The notes under the pieces are model-generated. The model searched no databases. It was given only the letters and a program-made list of their open reading frames with translations, and was not told where the DNA came from. Positions 10,292 through 18,380 of a DNA stretch of 64,000 bases are shown in pieces. Source of the DNA: DATEDA01 sp963827595 (lineage in GTDB: Bacteria > Pseudomonadota > Gammaproteobacteria > Burkholderiales > SG8-39); NCBI GenBank assembly GCA_963827595.1, contig CAWHBT010000013.1:62001-126000 (forward strand). The letters are read 5' to 3'. The position numbers and the translations under genes were made by a program. The stretch's first letter is position 1; each line of letters starts with the position of its first letter.

Positions 10292-12626
10292 ATGAACTCT
10301 CCCCTGCGCATCCTGCATCTTGAAGACGACGTCAAGGACGCCGAAATCATTCAGGGTGTGCTCGAGACCGGAGGCATCGCCTGCCAGGTCACGCGCGTCG
10401 ACACCCGGGACGATTTTCTTGCTTCGCTCGAGGCGGGCGGGTTCGACCTGATCCTCGCCGACTTTTCTCTTCCTTCCTTCGATGGCCTCTCGGCCTTGAA
10501 GCTGACCCTGGAGCGATGCCCGGAGGTGCCGTTCATATTCGTGTCCGGAACGCTCGGCGAAGAGGTGGCGATCGACGCGCTCAAGATCGGGGCATCGGAC
10601 TACGTGCTCAAGGAGCGGCTGTCGAGGATCGTGAGCTCGGTGCACCGGGCGTTGCGTGAAGGCCGGGAGCGAGCCGAGCGCAAGCAGGCGGAACAGCAGT
10701 TGCGGCGGAGCGAAGCTTTCCTGGCCGAGGGACAGAGGATCAGCCACACCGGGAGCTGGGGATGGGTTCTTTCCAGCGGCAGGGTCACGTGGTCGGAAGA
10801 GCAGTACCGCATGCTGGGGTTCGAGCCGGGAGACGCGGAGCCGTCCGTCGATCTGTTCCTGACGGCGCTTCATCCGGAGGATCGATCGCGCGTCCGGCAC
10901 GACCTCGAAGAAGCCACGCGGGCGAAGCAGGCCTATGCGATCAACTATCGCGTTGTACTGCCGGATGGATCCGTCAGGCATCTGCGCAGCGTGGGCCGCC
11001 CTCTCCCGACGGAAGCGGGTGATGTCGACGAATACATCGGCACGACCACGGATATCACGGAGCGCGTGCAGGCGGAAGCCGCCCTGCTAGCGCGCCAGGA
11101 ACTGCTCGACCTTGCGCAGAAGGCCGCGCGGGCCGTCGCATTCGAGTGGCGCCTCGGCGCCGGCGAGGGGGAGAAACGCCGGTGGCCGGAGCTCGACGGG
11201 ATGTACGGGCTCGCGCCGGGCACCTACGACGGGACCTTCGATGCCTGGAAGGAGCTCGTCCATCCCGAAGACTGGCCGGCGGTGAAGGACGCGATGGCGC
11301 ACGCCAACGAGTCCGGCGATGTCGCGGCCGAATATCGCGTCGTTCACCCGGACGGCGCCGTGCGCTGGCTGCAGGCGAAAGGCCGGATGTTCTTCGATGA
11401 CCAAGGCCGTCCGGCGCGCGTCGTCGGGTTCATGCTCGACGTCACCGAGCGACGTCACGGCAGAGGAGGAATTGCGGCGACTGGAATCCCGGCTTCGCCA
11501 GGCCCAGCGCCTCGAGGCGATGGGAACCCTCGCCGGCGGCATCGCGCACGATTTCAACAACATCCTCGGAGCGATCCTGGGCTACGGCGAAAGGGCGTTG
11601 CGGGAGGCTCCCCGGGGCAGCCGGTTGGGTCGGGATCTGGAGAGCATCCTCGCGGCAGGCGAGCGCGGCCGCGCGCTCGTGGATCGCGTCCTCACGTTCA
11701 GCCGCAGCGGCGCGGGGGAGCGGATCGCCGTGCACGTGGAGGGAGTGGTTCGCGAAGCGCTCGACCTGGTCGCCGCGAGCGTGCCTCCAGGCATCGCCAT
11801 CGAGGCAGCGCTGCAGGCGGGCCGTGCCGCGACGCAAGGCGACCCGACGGAGGTGCACCAGGTCTTGATGAACCTGGCGACGAATGCCGTCCAGGCGATG
11901 CCTTCCGGCGGGACCTTGCGCGTGTCGCTGAAGACGGTGCGCGTCGACGCCGCACGCGTCGCGACGATCGGCACGATCGGAGCCGCGGACTACGTCGTGC
12001 TGGAGGTCGCGGACACCGGGACCGGCATCCCGCCGGAGATCCTGGACCGGATCTTCGATCCGTTCTTCACCACCAAGGAAGTCAGCGTCGGCAACGGCCT
12101 CGGGCTCTCGCTCGTGCACGGCATCGTGATGGAAGCGGGCGGTGCGATCGACCTCACGAGCACGGTCGGCTCGGGCAGCGCGTTCACCGTCTATTTGCCG
12201 CGCGCAGGCGACGCGTCCGACGACCTGGGGGACCCCGAGCAAGCCGTGCCGCAAGGTGGCGGTCAGCGGGTCCTGTTCGTCGACGACGAGGAGCCGCTGG
12301 TCAGGCTCGCGACGGAGACTCTCGAGGACCTGGGCTATGCGCCGGTGGGCTTTACGTCCAGCGCCGCGGCGCTGGAGGCCTTCCGCGCCGATCCCAAGGG
12401 GTTCGATGCAGTGATTACCGACGAGCGCATGCCTGGAATCTCCGGTTCGGCCCTGATCCGGGCGGTGCGGGGCATTCGGCGCTCCGTCCCGATCGTGCTC
12501 GTGAGCGGCAACGTGGGCGGAATCGTGACCACCCGCGCCTACAACGCGGGCGCCGACGAGGTCCTCAAGAAACCGCTGTCGGCGCGCGAGCTCGCGACGA
12601 GCCTCGCGCGGGTACTGCAGGCCTAG
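10292..12626 (+). CDS. Soluble hybrid kinase (receiver, two PAS, kinase, receiver), one frameshift
   Basis: About 777 residues with no membrane segment. An N-terminal receiver (LHLEDDVKD, LADFSLPSFDG, YVLKERL) occupies residues 1-125. PAS domains start near 138 and 270; the second closely matches PAS5 of the first kinase (LDLAQKAARAVAFEW). The kinase core carries GGIAHDFNNIL, a HATPase (DTGTGIPPEI, GNGLGLSLVHGI) and a C-terminal receiver (FVDDEEPLV, ITDERMPGISG, LKKPLS). An extra G near 11459 shifts the frame just before the phosphoacceptor helix. It starts 27 bases after the small response regulator and may receive phosphate through its N-terminal receiver. The C-terminal third is a diverged copy of the ends of the first two kinases. 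Confidence 0.85.
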
Positions 12627-12827
12627 CCCGCGCCCAGGCGAGCCCTCGGAAGCTGCAGCGTCTGCCTGACGAGGCCGGTCAGTGCCGTCGAAGCGGCTCG
12701 GTCCAATGTACTTCTGCAACTGCAACGGCCGCTGTTACCGCTGAAACGCGACGGGCGGCCGGCGACAGCCAATGGACACTCCTGCGGTCGAGACTGGGAT
12801 CTGGTCCAGAAGCGAAGGAACAGCCCA

Positions 12828-12962
12828 GTGGTCGTCGCCCTGATCGGAGCGATCGCGCTCGTCGCGAGCGTCGGCTCATGGTTCCCGCCGGGGATCGCGG
12901 TGGGGATCGGGTTGATCGTGCTCGGCGTGGTCATCGAGTTCACACCCGGAGGGTCGCGGTGA
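12828..12962 (+). CDS. Putative small hydrophobic protein, 44 aa
   Basis: A GTG start with AAGGAA about 7-8 bases upstream opens a 44-codon frame with one or two hydrophobic helices (VVALIGAIALVASVG and IAVGIGLIVLGVVIEF). It lies between the last kinase and the DedA-rhodanese gene on the same strand. The hydrophobic pattern and ribosome site support a real small membrane protein, but length alone cannot exclude chance. No family recognised. Confidence 0.35.
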   Translation: MVVALIGAIALVASVGSWFPPGIAVGIGLIVLGVVIEFTPGGSR

Positions 12963-13017
12963 AACCGCAAGCTGCGAACCTCGCTTCGCCTCGCCACCCG
13001 CTCGCTCCGGCTCGGTG

Positions 13018-14019
13018 ATGTTCGACCTCGCCGCCTTCGAGGACCGCCAGCTGTTCTGGATCGTTGCGGTCAACACCCTGCTGCACGAGCTCGGCGTGCC
13101 GCTGCCGATGATGCCGACTGCACTCGTTGTCGGCGCGCGGGCGGCGTCCGGGGCGATCGATCCGCTCGTGCCGATCGCCGCAATCGTCGCGGCGACCGTG
13201 ATCGGCAACGCGCTGTGGTTCGCCGCCGGGCGCCGGTACGGCACCGGCGTCCTGAAGCTGGTCTGCCGCCTTTCGCTGTCGGCCGATACCTGCGTGTTGC
13301 GCACCCAGACCGCGTTCGGGCGCTGGGGCTGGTCGTCGCTCGTCGTCGGCCGGTTCCTGCCCGGGGTATCGTTGATCGCGCCGCCGCTGGCCGGCGCGCT
13401 GGGGATGAAGTGGAGCAAGTTCCTGATCCTCACCGCCGCGGGCGCCGCGCTCTACGCGTTCGTCCTCGTCGGCGCCGGAATGCTCCTCGCCGAGCAGATC
13501 GAGTCGGTGCTGCGGCAGCTCGAAGGGCTGTTCGAGGGTCTTGGCTGGCACGCCGTCGTCGCCGTCGCGGTGATCCTCGCGCTCTACGTCGCGTCGCGGT
13601 GGTGGTGGCGGCGGCGGGTCGCTCGGACGCTGGATGTCCCTCGCATCTCCGTGGACGAGCTCCAGGCGTTGATCACGGCCGGGGAGGCGCCGCTCGTCGT
13701 CGACGTGCGCGGCGCGTCCATTCAAACGGCCGACCCGCGGCAGATCCCGGGTGCGATCGCCGTCGCCCTGGACGCGATCGAGGCGGGCCGTGCAGGGCTC
13801 CCCCGCGATCGGCCGATCATCCTGTACTGCGCGTGCCCGAACGAGGCCTCGGCGGCCAAGGCGGCGCGCCTGCTCCTGGCGCGCGGGTACACCCGGGCCC
13901 GCCCGCTTCATGGCGGACTGGACGCGTGGATCGCCGCCGGTCACACGGTCGAAGCGGCCGCGTCCTTGGCTGACGAAGCGGGCGAGCCCAGTCGGCCGGG
14001 ACTGACCAAGACCGCGTAG
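13018..14019 (+). CDS. DedA/SNARE-associated membrane protein fused to rhodanese domain
   Basis: Residues 1-205 form a DedA-type membrane domain with re-entrant and transmembrane helices; GRFLPGVSLIAPPLAGALGM matches the DedA GRFxPxxR region with Val-Ser at the usual Arg side. Residues about 215-320 form a rhodanese domain with VVDVRG, the active-site Cys in LYCACPNE and HGGLDAW near the end. DedA proteins are lipid-scramblase-like integral membrane proteins, and rhodanese domains move sulfane sulfur or sense redox state. The fusion puts the rhodanese on the C-terminal, probably cytoplasmic, side. The start may be GTG 13015 or ATG 13018; neither has a strong ribosome site. The frame is intact. 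Confidence 0.85.
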   Translation: MFDLAAFEDRQLFWIVAVNTLLHELGVPLPMMPTALVVGARAASGAIDPLVPIAAIVAATVIGNALWFAAGRRYGTGVLKLVCRLSLSADTCVLRTQTAFGRWGWSSLVVGRFLPGVSLIAPPLAGALGMKWSKFLILTAAGAALYAFVLVGAGMLLAEQIESVLRQLEGLFEGLGWHAVVAVAVILALYVASRWWWRRRVARTLDVPRISVDELQALITAGEAPLVVDVRGASIQTADPRQIPGAIAVALDAIEAGRAGLPRDRPIILYCACPNEASAAKAARLLLARGYTRARPLHGGLDAWIAAGHTVEAAASLADEAGEPSRPGLTKTA

Positions 14020-14122
14020 GTACCTCAGACAACATCTGACAGAAAAGGCGGCAACGCGGACATCGCGACGAAACCTGCGCGCGGGAGCATGGAGGCGTAC
14101 GAAGAGATACCAGAGGCCCGCC

Positions 14123-14398
14123 ATGCAAGTGATCGATACCCGTGAACTCGAGCGACTCGTGCGGACGAGGTTTCCCGCGCGCCAACGGTTCTCCGCGGAC
14201 GCGGATCTCGGCCTCGACCGCCAGCGCCTGCCGGCGATCGCATTCGTGCATGGCGGACCCGATCCCTACCTCGACCGTCCGCTCGATGCGTGGCTTCAGG
14301 GCGGTGCGGCATTCGTCTCGCTCTATGCGCTGTTGAACCGCTTGTGCCGCGCCGGCGCCCTCGTCCCCGGCGAGTACGCGGTCACTCGGAGGGTCTGA
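14123..14398 (+). CDS. Conserved-looking hypothetical protein, 91 aa
   Basis: A 91-residue soluble, Arg-rich protein with no signal peptide or membrane helix. The central part reads FVHGGPDPYLDRPLDAWL and is followed by an aromatic and Leu-rich helix. It starts at an ATG preceded by GAGGCCCGCC, a modest ribosome site. It stands alone between the DedA-rhodanese gene and the convergent esterase. I do not recognise a family. Balanced composition and a clean frame in GC-rich DNA argue that it is real. Confidence 0.5.
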   Translation: MQVIDTRELERLVRTRFPARQRFSADADLGLDRQRLPAIAFVHGGPDPYLDRPLDAWLQGGAAFVSLYALLNRLCRAGALVPGEYAVTRRV

Positions 14399-14594
14399 AC
14401 GTTCGCCTTCGGGATGACATCCGTGCCTGCGCCGCGAATCTCGCGCGTTGGCTGTCCCGGGGCTCGTAGGCGGGGCTCGCTGAGCTTTCGACCGTCGGCA
14501 CTGCTCCTGCCATAGCGAACGCAGTGTTCAACGCAACCGGCAAGCGAGTCTGGTCGCTACCGATTCTTCCCGAAATGCTGTTGTAGGGCCTTGT

Positions 14595-15371
14595 CTAGCT
14601 GGCGAGCGCCCGCCGCAGCATCGCGTTCGCTTGAGCGATCGCCGCGCGAGCGGCGGCGCATCCGTTGCCGTCGCTCAGCATGAGGAAGTCGTGAAGCACC
14701 CCGAGATAGCGGCTGAAGGTGACGGTGACGCCCGCGGCGATGAGCCGGTCCGCATAGGCCTCGCCCTCGCGGCCCTGCGCGTCGAGCCCGCTCGTGATCA
14801 CGAGCGCCGGCGGCAGGCCGCGCAGCAGATCGACTGACGCGCGCAAGGGCGACGCGGCCGGCGTGTTGCGTGCGGGGCCATCCGCGTCGGCATCGGTGAC
14901 CGGATAGAACAGCACCTGCGCGCTGATCCTGGGCCCGCCGCGTTCCTTGGCCAGCAGCGCGACCGCGGCTGACAGGTTGCCGCCCCGGCTGTCGCCGGCG
15001 ACGGCGAGGCGGCTGGCGTCCACCCCGATGGCGCCGCCGTTGAGCGCGACCCACCTGGTCGCCGCATAGGCCTCTTCGATCGCCACCGCGGACGACACCT
15101 CGAGCGAACGGTCATAGTCGAGGAACACGACCGCGGCTTTCGCGCCGTCGGCGATCTCGCGGATCAACCGCTCGTGCGTTCCCTCGTCGCCGAGCGTCCA
15201 CCCGCCGCCGTGGAAGTACATCACGACGGGCAGCGCCCCAACCCCGCCCCGGGGCCGGGCGATGCGCAAGGCGATCTTGCCCCTCGGACCCCCGGGAATG
15301 CTGCGGTCCTCCACTTCCGCGCGGGTCGCGCGGGAAGGATCGTTCGCGGCGGAGGAGACCAGGGTGAGCAT
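14595..15371 (-). CDS. Alpha/beta hydrolase esterase, HSL/Aes family, short
   Basis: 258 residues with the hormone-sensitive-lipase motifs: oxyanion loop YFHGGGW near residue 53, nucleophile elbow GDSRGG (GDSAGG in most relatives), a catalytic Asp candidate in TSGLDAQG and His in VLHDF. It probably hydrolyses short-chain acyl esters in the cytoplasm, as no signal peptide is seen. It is about 50 residues shorter than usual. The stretch between FYPVTDAD and SPLRASVDLL, which normally carries part of the cap and substrate pocket, is compressed. It diverges from the winged-helix regulator at 15515 across 143 bases, so it may be a target of that regulator. Confidence 0.75.
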   Translation of the reverse strand: MLTLVSSAANDPSRATRAEVEDRSIPGGPRGKIALRIARPRGGVGALPVVMYFHGGGWTLGDEGTHERLIREIADGAKAAVVFLDYDRSLEVSSAVAIEEAYAATRWVALNGGAIGVDASRLAVAGDSRGGNLSAAVALLAKERGGPRISAQVLFYPVTDADADGPARNTPAASPLRASVDLLRGLPPALVITSGLDAQGREGEAYADRLIAAGVTVTFSRYLGVLHDFLMLSDGNGCAAARAAIAQANAMLRRALAS

Positions 15372-15387
15372 GCTTGCACGTTACTCG

Positions 15388-15401
15388 TTGACCTGAGTCA
15401 A
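15388..15401. promoter_or_regulatory. Small inverted repeat in the esterase/regulator intergenic region
   Basis: TTGAC-CTGA-GTCAA, perfect 5-bp arms around a 4-bp centre, lies 17 bases upstream of the esterase start and 16 bases before the TGAAAC array. The reverse-strand TTGACT could also serve as the esterase -35 box. It may be an operator for the esterase; only the sequence symmetry supports this. Confidence 0.3.
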
Positions 15402-15416
15402 GTCTTTGCCCCGGCT

Positions 15417-15505
15417 TGAAACCTTCTGAAACCGGGCGCGCCTGACCCGCGCCGGAAGGCGGCCTCTGAAACGGTCTGAAATTTCCTGAACAGGTCCTCT
15501 ACAAT
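15417..15505 (+). promoter_or_regulatory. Decameric TGAAAC direct-repeat array and promoter of the tandem regulators
   Basis: TGAAAC or a close variant occurs at 15417, 15427, 15467, 15477 (TGAAAT) and 15487 (TGAACA). All are on the same strand and all are in exact 10-base register, including the 40-base jump. The repeat at 15477-15482 lies 17 bases upstream of TACAAT (15500-15505), a good -10 box, so the array covers the -35 position. OmpR/PhoB-type winged helices bind such one-turn-spaced direct repeats and activate from the -35 region. The product of the next gene has that domain. Transcription would start near 15512, three bases before the ATG. Confidence 0.6.
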
Positions 15506-15514
15506 CCACCCCCT

Positions 15515-18343
15515 ATGGGTCCGGAGTCACCTGCTGAGCCGGGGATCGTCGAGTTCGGCCGCTTCCGGATCTTCCCCCAGCGCCGCGAGCTTCTTGCCGA
15601 TGGCCGGCCGATCGAGCTCGGCGGGCGTGCGTTTGACCTCCTCATGGCGCTGGTCGCGGCCCCCGGAGCCGTTCTGAGCAATGCCGAGCTGATGCAGCGC
15701 GTCTGGCCGGGCCGGGTCGTCGACGAAAACAGCCTCCAGGTCCAGATCTCGGCGCTGCGCAAGGCGCTCGAGCCGGACCGCGATCTCGTCCGTACCGTCG
15801 CCGGGCGCGGCTACCAGTTCGCGGGCGAGCTTCGGGCGGCGGTTTCCGCTCTGCCCCGCTCGCCGACGAACCTTCCGGAGCGCGTTTCGGAGCTGATCGG
15901 CCGCGACGCCGAGCTCCGCGACGTGACGGAGCTCGCGCGGGCGCATCGGCTGGTCACCCTGATCGGTGCCGGCGGCATCGGCAAGACGCGACTGGCACAG
16001 GAGGCGGCCCGCCAGCTGCTGCCCAGGTTCGCCGACGGCGTGCGGGTCGCCGAGCTTGCCCCGCTCTCCGATCCCGAGCTCGTCCCCGTCGCCGTCGCGA
16101 CCGCGCTCGGGATCACGTTCGCCGGGGGCGCGGTGTCGCCCGAGCGGGTTGCCGCGGCGCTCGGCGCAAGAGAGCTCCTGCTGGTGCTCGACAATTGCGA
16201 GCACGTGATCGAGGCGGCAGCCCGCATGGGCGAGGCGCTGTTGCGCGCTAGCTCTTTGACGTGCGTCCTGGCGACCAGCCGCGAGCCGTTACGGGCGGAA
16301 GGGGAGTACGTCTACCGGGTGCCGTCGCTCGAGGTTCCCCCGGCGGAGGCCCGGGCGTTGGACGAGCTCCTGCAGGCCGGAGCCGTGAGGCTGTTCGTCG
16401 CGCGGGTGCGCGCGGCGGAGCCGCACGTCACGCCCGATCGGCGCCTCGCGGCGATCGCCGGCGCAATCTGCCGGCGCCTGGACGGCATCCCTCTGGCGAT
16501 CGAGCTGGCGGCCGCGCGCGCCGCTGCCCTCGGGTTGGAAGGCCTCGCGTCCCGGCTCGACGACCGGTTCCGGGTTCTCACCGGCGGTCAGCGCACGGCG
16601 CTGCCCCGGCACCAGACGCTGCGGGCGACGCTCGACTGGAGCTACGAGCTGCTCCCGGCCGCCGAGCGCGTGGTCCTCGCTCGGCTCGCGACGTTCGCCG
16701 GCGCCTTTACGCTGGTGTCGGCGAGCGCGGTCGTGGCGAGCCGCGAGATCTCCGCGCCGGATGTCGTCGACTGCGTCGCAAACCTGGTGACGAAATCGCT
16801 CGTCACTGCCGACGCCAGGGACGCGACGGTGCGCTATCGCCTGCTCGAGACGACGCGCGCCTACGCCCTCGAGAAGCTCGCCGGGGGCGGCGAGCGCGAG
16901 GAGTTCGCGCGACGCCACGCGGCGTACTACCGGGATCTCTTCGAGCAGGCGGAGTCCGAGTCGAGAACGCGGCCCGTGGCCGAGTGGCTGGACGCGTACG
17001 GCAGCCAGATCGACGACGTGCGCGCGGCGCTGGACTGGGCCTTTTCGCCGGGAGGCGAAGCGCGGGTCGGCGTGGCGCTAGCGGTCGCCGCGGTGCCGCT
17101 GTGGATGCACCTGTCGCTGGTGGACGAGTGTCGTGCGCGCGTCGCGCAGGCGCTGGCGGGCCTCGCGACCGCAGCGGGCAGCGACGTGCACCGCGAGATG
17201 CGGCTCCAAGCGGCGCTGGGCGCGGCGCTGCTGTACACGGGTGTCGGGCCGGAAGTGACGGCCGCGTGGACGCATGCGCTTTCGCTCGCCGAGCGCCTCC
17301 ACGACACTGACTATCAGCTGCGCGCGCTCTGGGGGCTCTGGGCGGATCGCCTGAACAACGGCAAATTCCGCGAAGCGCTGGCGCTGGCCGAGCAGTTCTC
17401 CCGAGTTGCCGCGCACTCGGCCGATCCCGTCGATCCACTGGTCGGCGACCGGTTGATCGGCTTCGCGCTGCACTGCCTGGGAGACCAGGCCGGCGCGCGG
17501 CGGCACACCGAGCGCATGCTCAGTGGCTATGTTGCTCCCGTTCACGGCGCGCACATCGTCCGTTTTCAGTTCGACCAGTTGGTCGTGGGGCGCATGGCGC
17601 TGGCGCTGATCCTCTGGCTGCAGGGATCTCCGGATCAGGCCATGCGGACGGTGGAAAGGACTGTCGACCACGCTTTCGCGATCAATCACGTGCTCTCGCG
17701 CTGCATCGTGCTCGCCCAGGCAGCGTGCCCGGTGGCGCTCTTCACCGGCGATCTCGGGACCGCGGAACGCTTCGTGGCCATGCTGCTCGACACCAGTGCC
17801 GGCCACGGACTGGACAGCTGGCATGGCTTGGGCCGCTGCTTCCAGGGCGTGCTGCTCATCAAGCGCGGCGAGGTCGTCACCGGCCTGCGGGTGCTGCGCA
17901 CCGCGCTCGACGAGCTTCCCGAGTTCAGACCCTCCGTGCGCTACACGGCGGTCCTCGGCGAAATGGCAGCGGGCCTCGCCCGCGCGGGAGAGATCGGGAA
18001 GAGCCTTGCGGCGATCGACGGGGCGCTCGAGCGATCGCTGCGCAACGAGGAGCGCTGGAGCGTCGCTGAGCAGCTGCGCATCAAGGGCGAGCTCGTCGTG
18101 CTGGAGGGCTCACCGAGTGCCGCCGCAGCGGCCGAGGACTACTTCCTGCGATCGCTCGACTGGGCGCGCCGCCAGGGGGCGCTCGCCTGGGAGCTGCGCA
18201 GCGCCACGAGCCTGGCTCGGCTGTGGGGTGCCCAGGGCCGGACCCGCGAGGCGCGGGAGCTCCTGGCGCCGGTGTACGGCCGGTTCACCGAAGGCTTCGG
18301 GACGGCCGATCTGCAGGCGGCGAAGGCGTTGCTCGACGCGTGA
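15515..18343 (+). CDS. Winged-helix / NB-ARC ATPase / helical-repeat transcriptional regulator, first tandem copy
   Basis: 942 residues. The N-terminus (about 10-100) is an OmpR/CadC-type winged helix (VEFGRFRIFPQRRELL, ending in RTVAGRGYQF). An NB-ARC/AAA-type ATPase follows with Walker A GAGGIGKTRLA near 150, Walker B LLLVLDNCEH near 222 and the sensor region ATSREPL. The C-terminal 500 residues are alpha-helical and TPR-like. This is the architecture of STAND-type regulators, which switch on when a ligand reaches the repeat domain. No ribosome site precedes the ATG, which sits about 3 bases from the predicted transcript start, so the message is probably leaderless. A close paralogue follows in tandem. 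The repeat array upstream suggests autoregulation; the ligand and targets are unknown. Confidence 0.85.
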   Translation: MGPESPAEPGIVEFGRFRIFPQRRELLADGRPIELGGRAFDLLMALVAAPGAVLSNAELMQRVWPGRVVDENSLQVQISALRKALEPDRDLVRTVAGRGYQFAGELRAAVSALPRSPTNLPERVSELIGRDAELRDVTELARAHRLVTLIGAGGIGKTRLAQEAARQLLPRFADGVRVAELAPLSDPELVPVAVATALGITFAGGAVSPERVAAALGARELLLVLDNCEHVIEAAARMGEALLRASSLTCVLATSREPLRAEGEYVYRVPSLEVPPAEARALDELLQAGAVRLFVARVRAAEPHVTPDRRLAAIAGAICRRLDGIPLAIELAAARAAALGLEGLASRLDDRFRVLTGGQRTALPRHQTLRATLDWSYELLPAAERVVLARLATFAGAFTLVSASAVVASREISAPDVVDCVANLVTKSLVTADARDATVRYRLLETTRAYALEKLAGGGEREEFARRHAAYYRDLFEQAESESRTRPVAEWLDAYGSQIDDVRAALDWAFSPGGEARVGVALAVAAVPLWMHLSLVDECRARVAQALAGLATAAGSDVHREMRLQAALGAALLYTGVGPEVTAAWTHALSLAERLHDTDYQLRALWGLWADRLNNGKFREALALAEQFSRVAAHSADPVDPLVGDRLIGFALHCLGDQAGARRHTERMLSGYVAPVHGAHIVRFQFDQLVVGRMALALILWLQGSPDQAMRTVERTVDHAFAINHVLSRCIVLAQAACPVALFTGDLGTAERFVAMLLDTSAGHGLDSWHGLGRCFQGVLLIKRGEVVTGLRVLRTALDELPEFRPSVRYTAVLGEMAAGLARAGEIGKSLAAIDGALERSLRNEERWSVAEQLRIKGELVVLEGSPSAAAAAEDYFLRSLDWARRQGALAWELRSATSLARLWGAQGRTREARELLAPVYGRFTEGFGTADLQAAKALLDA

Positions 18344-18380
18344 TCGAGCCGACGAGGTCGGACCTCTGGAATCGCAGCCC

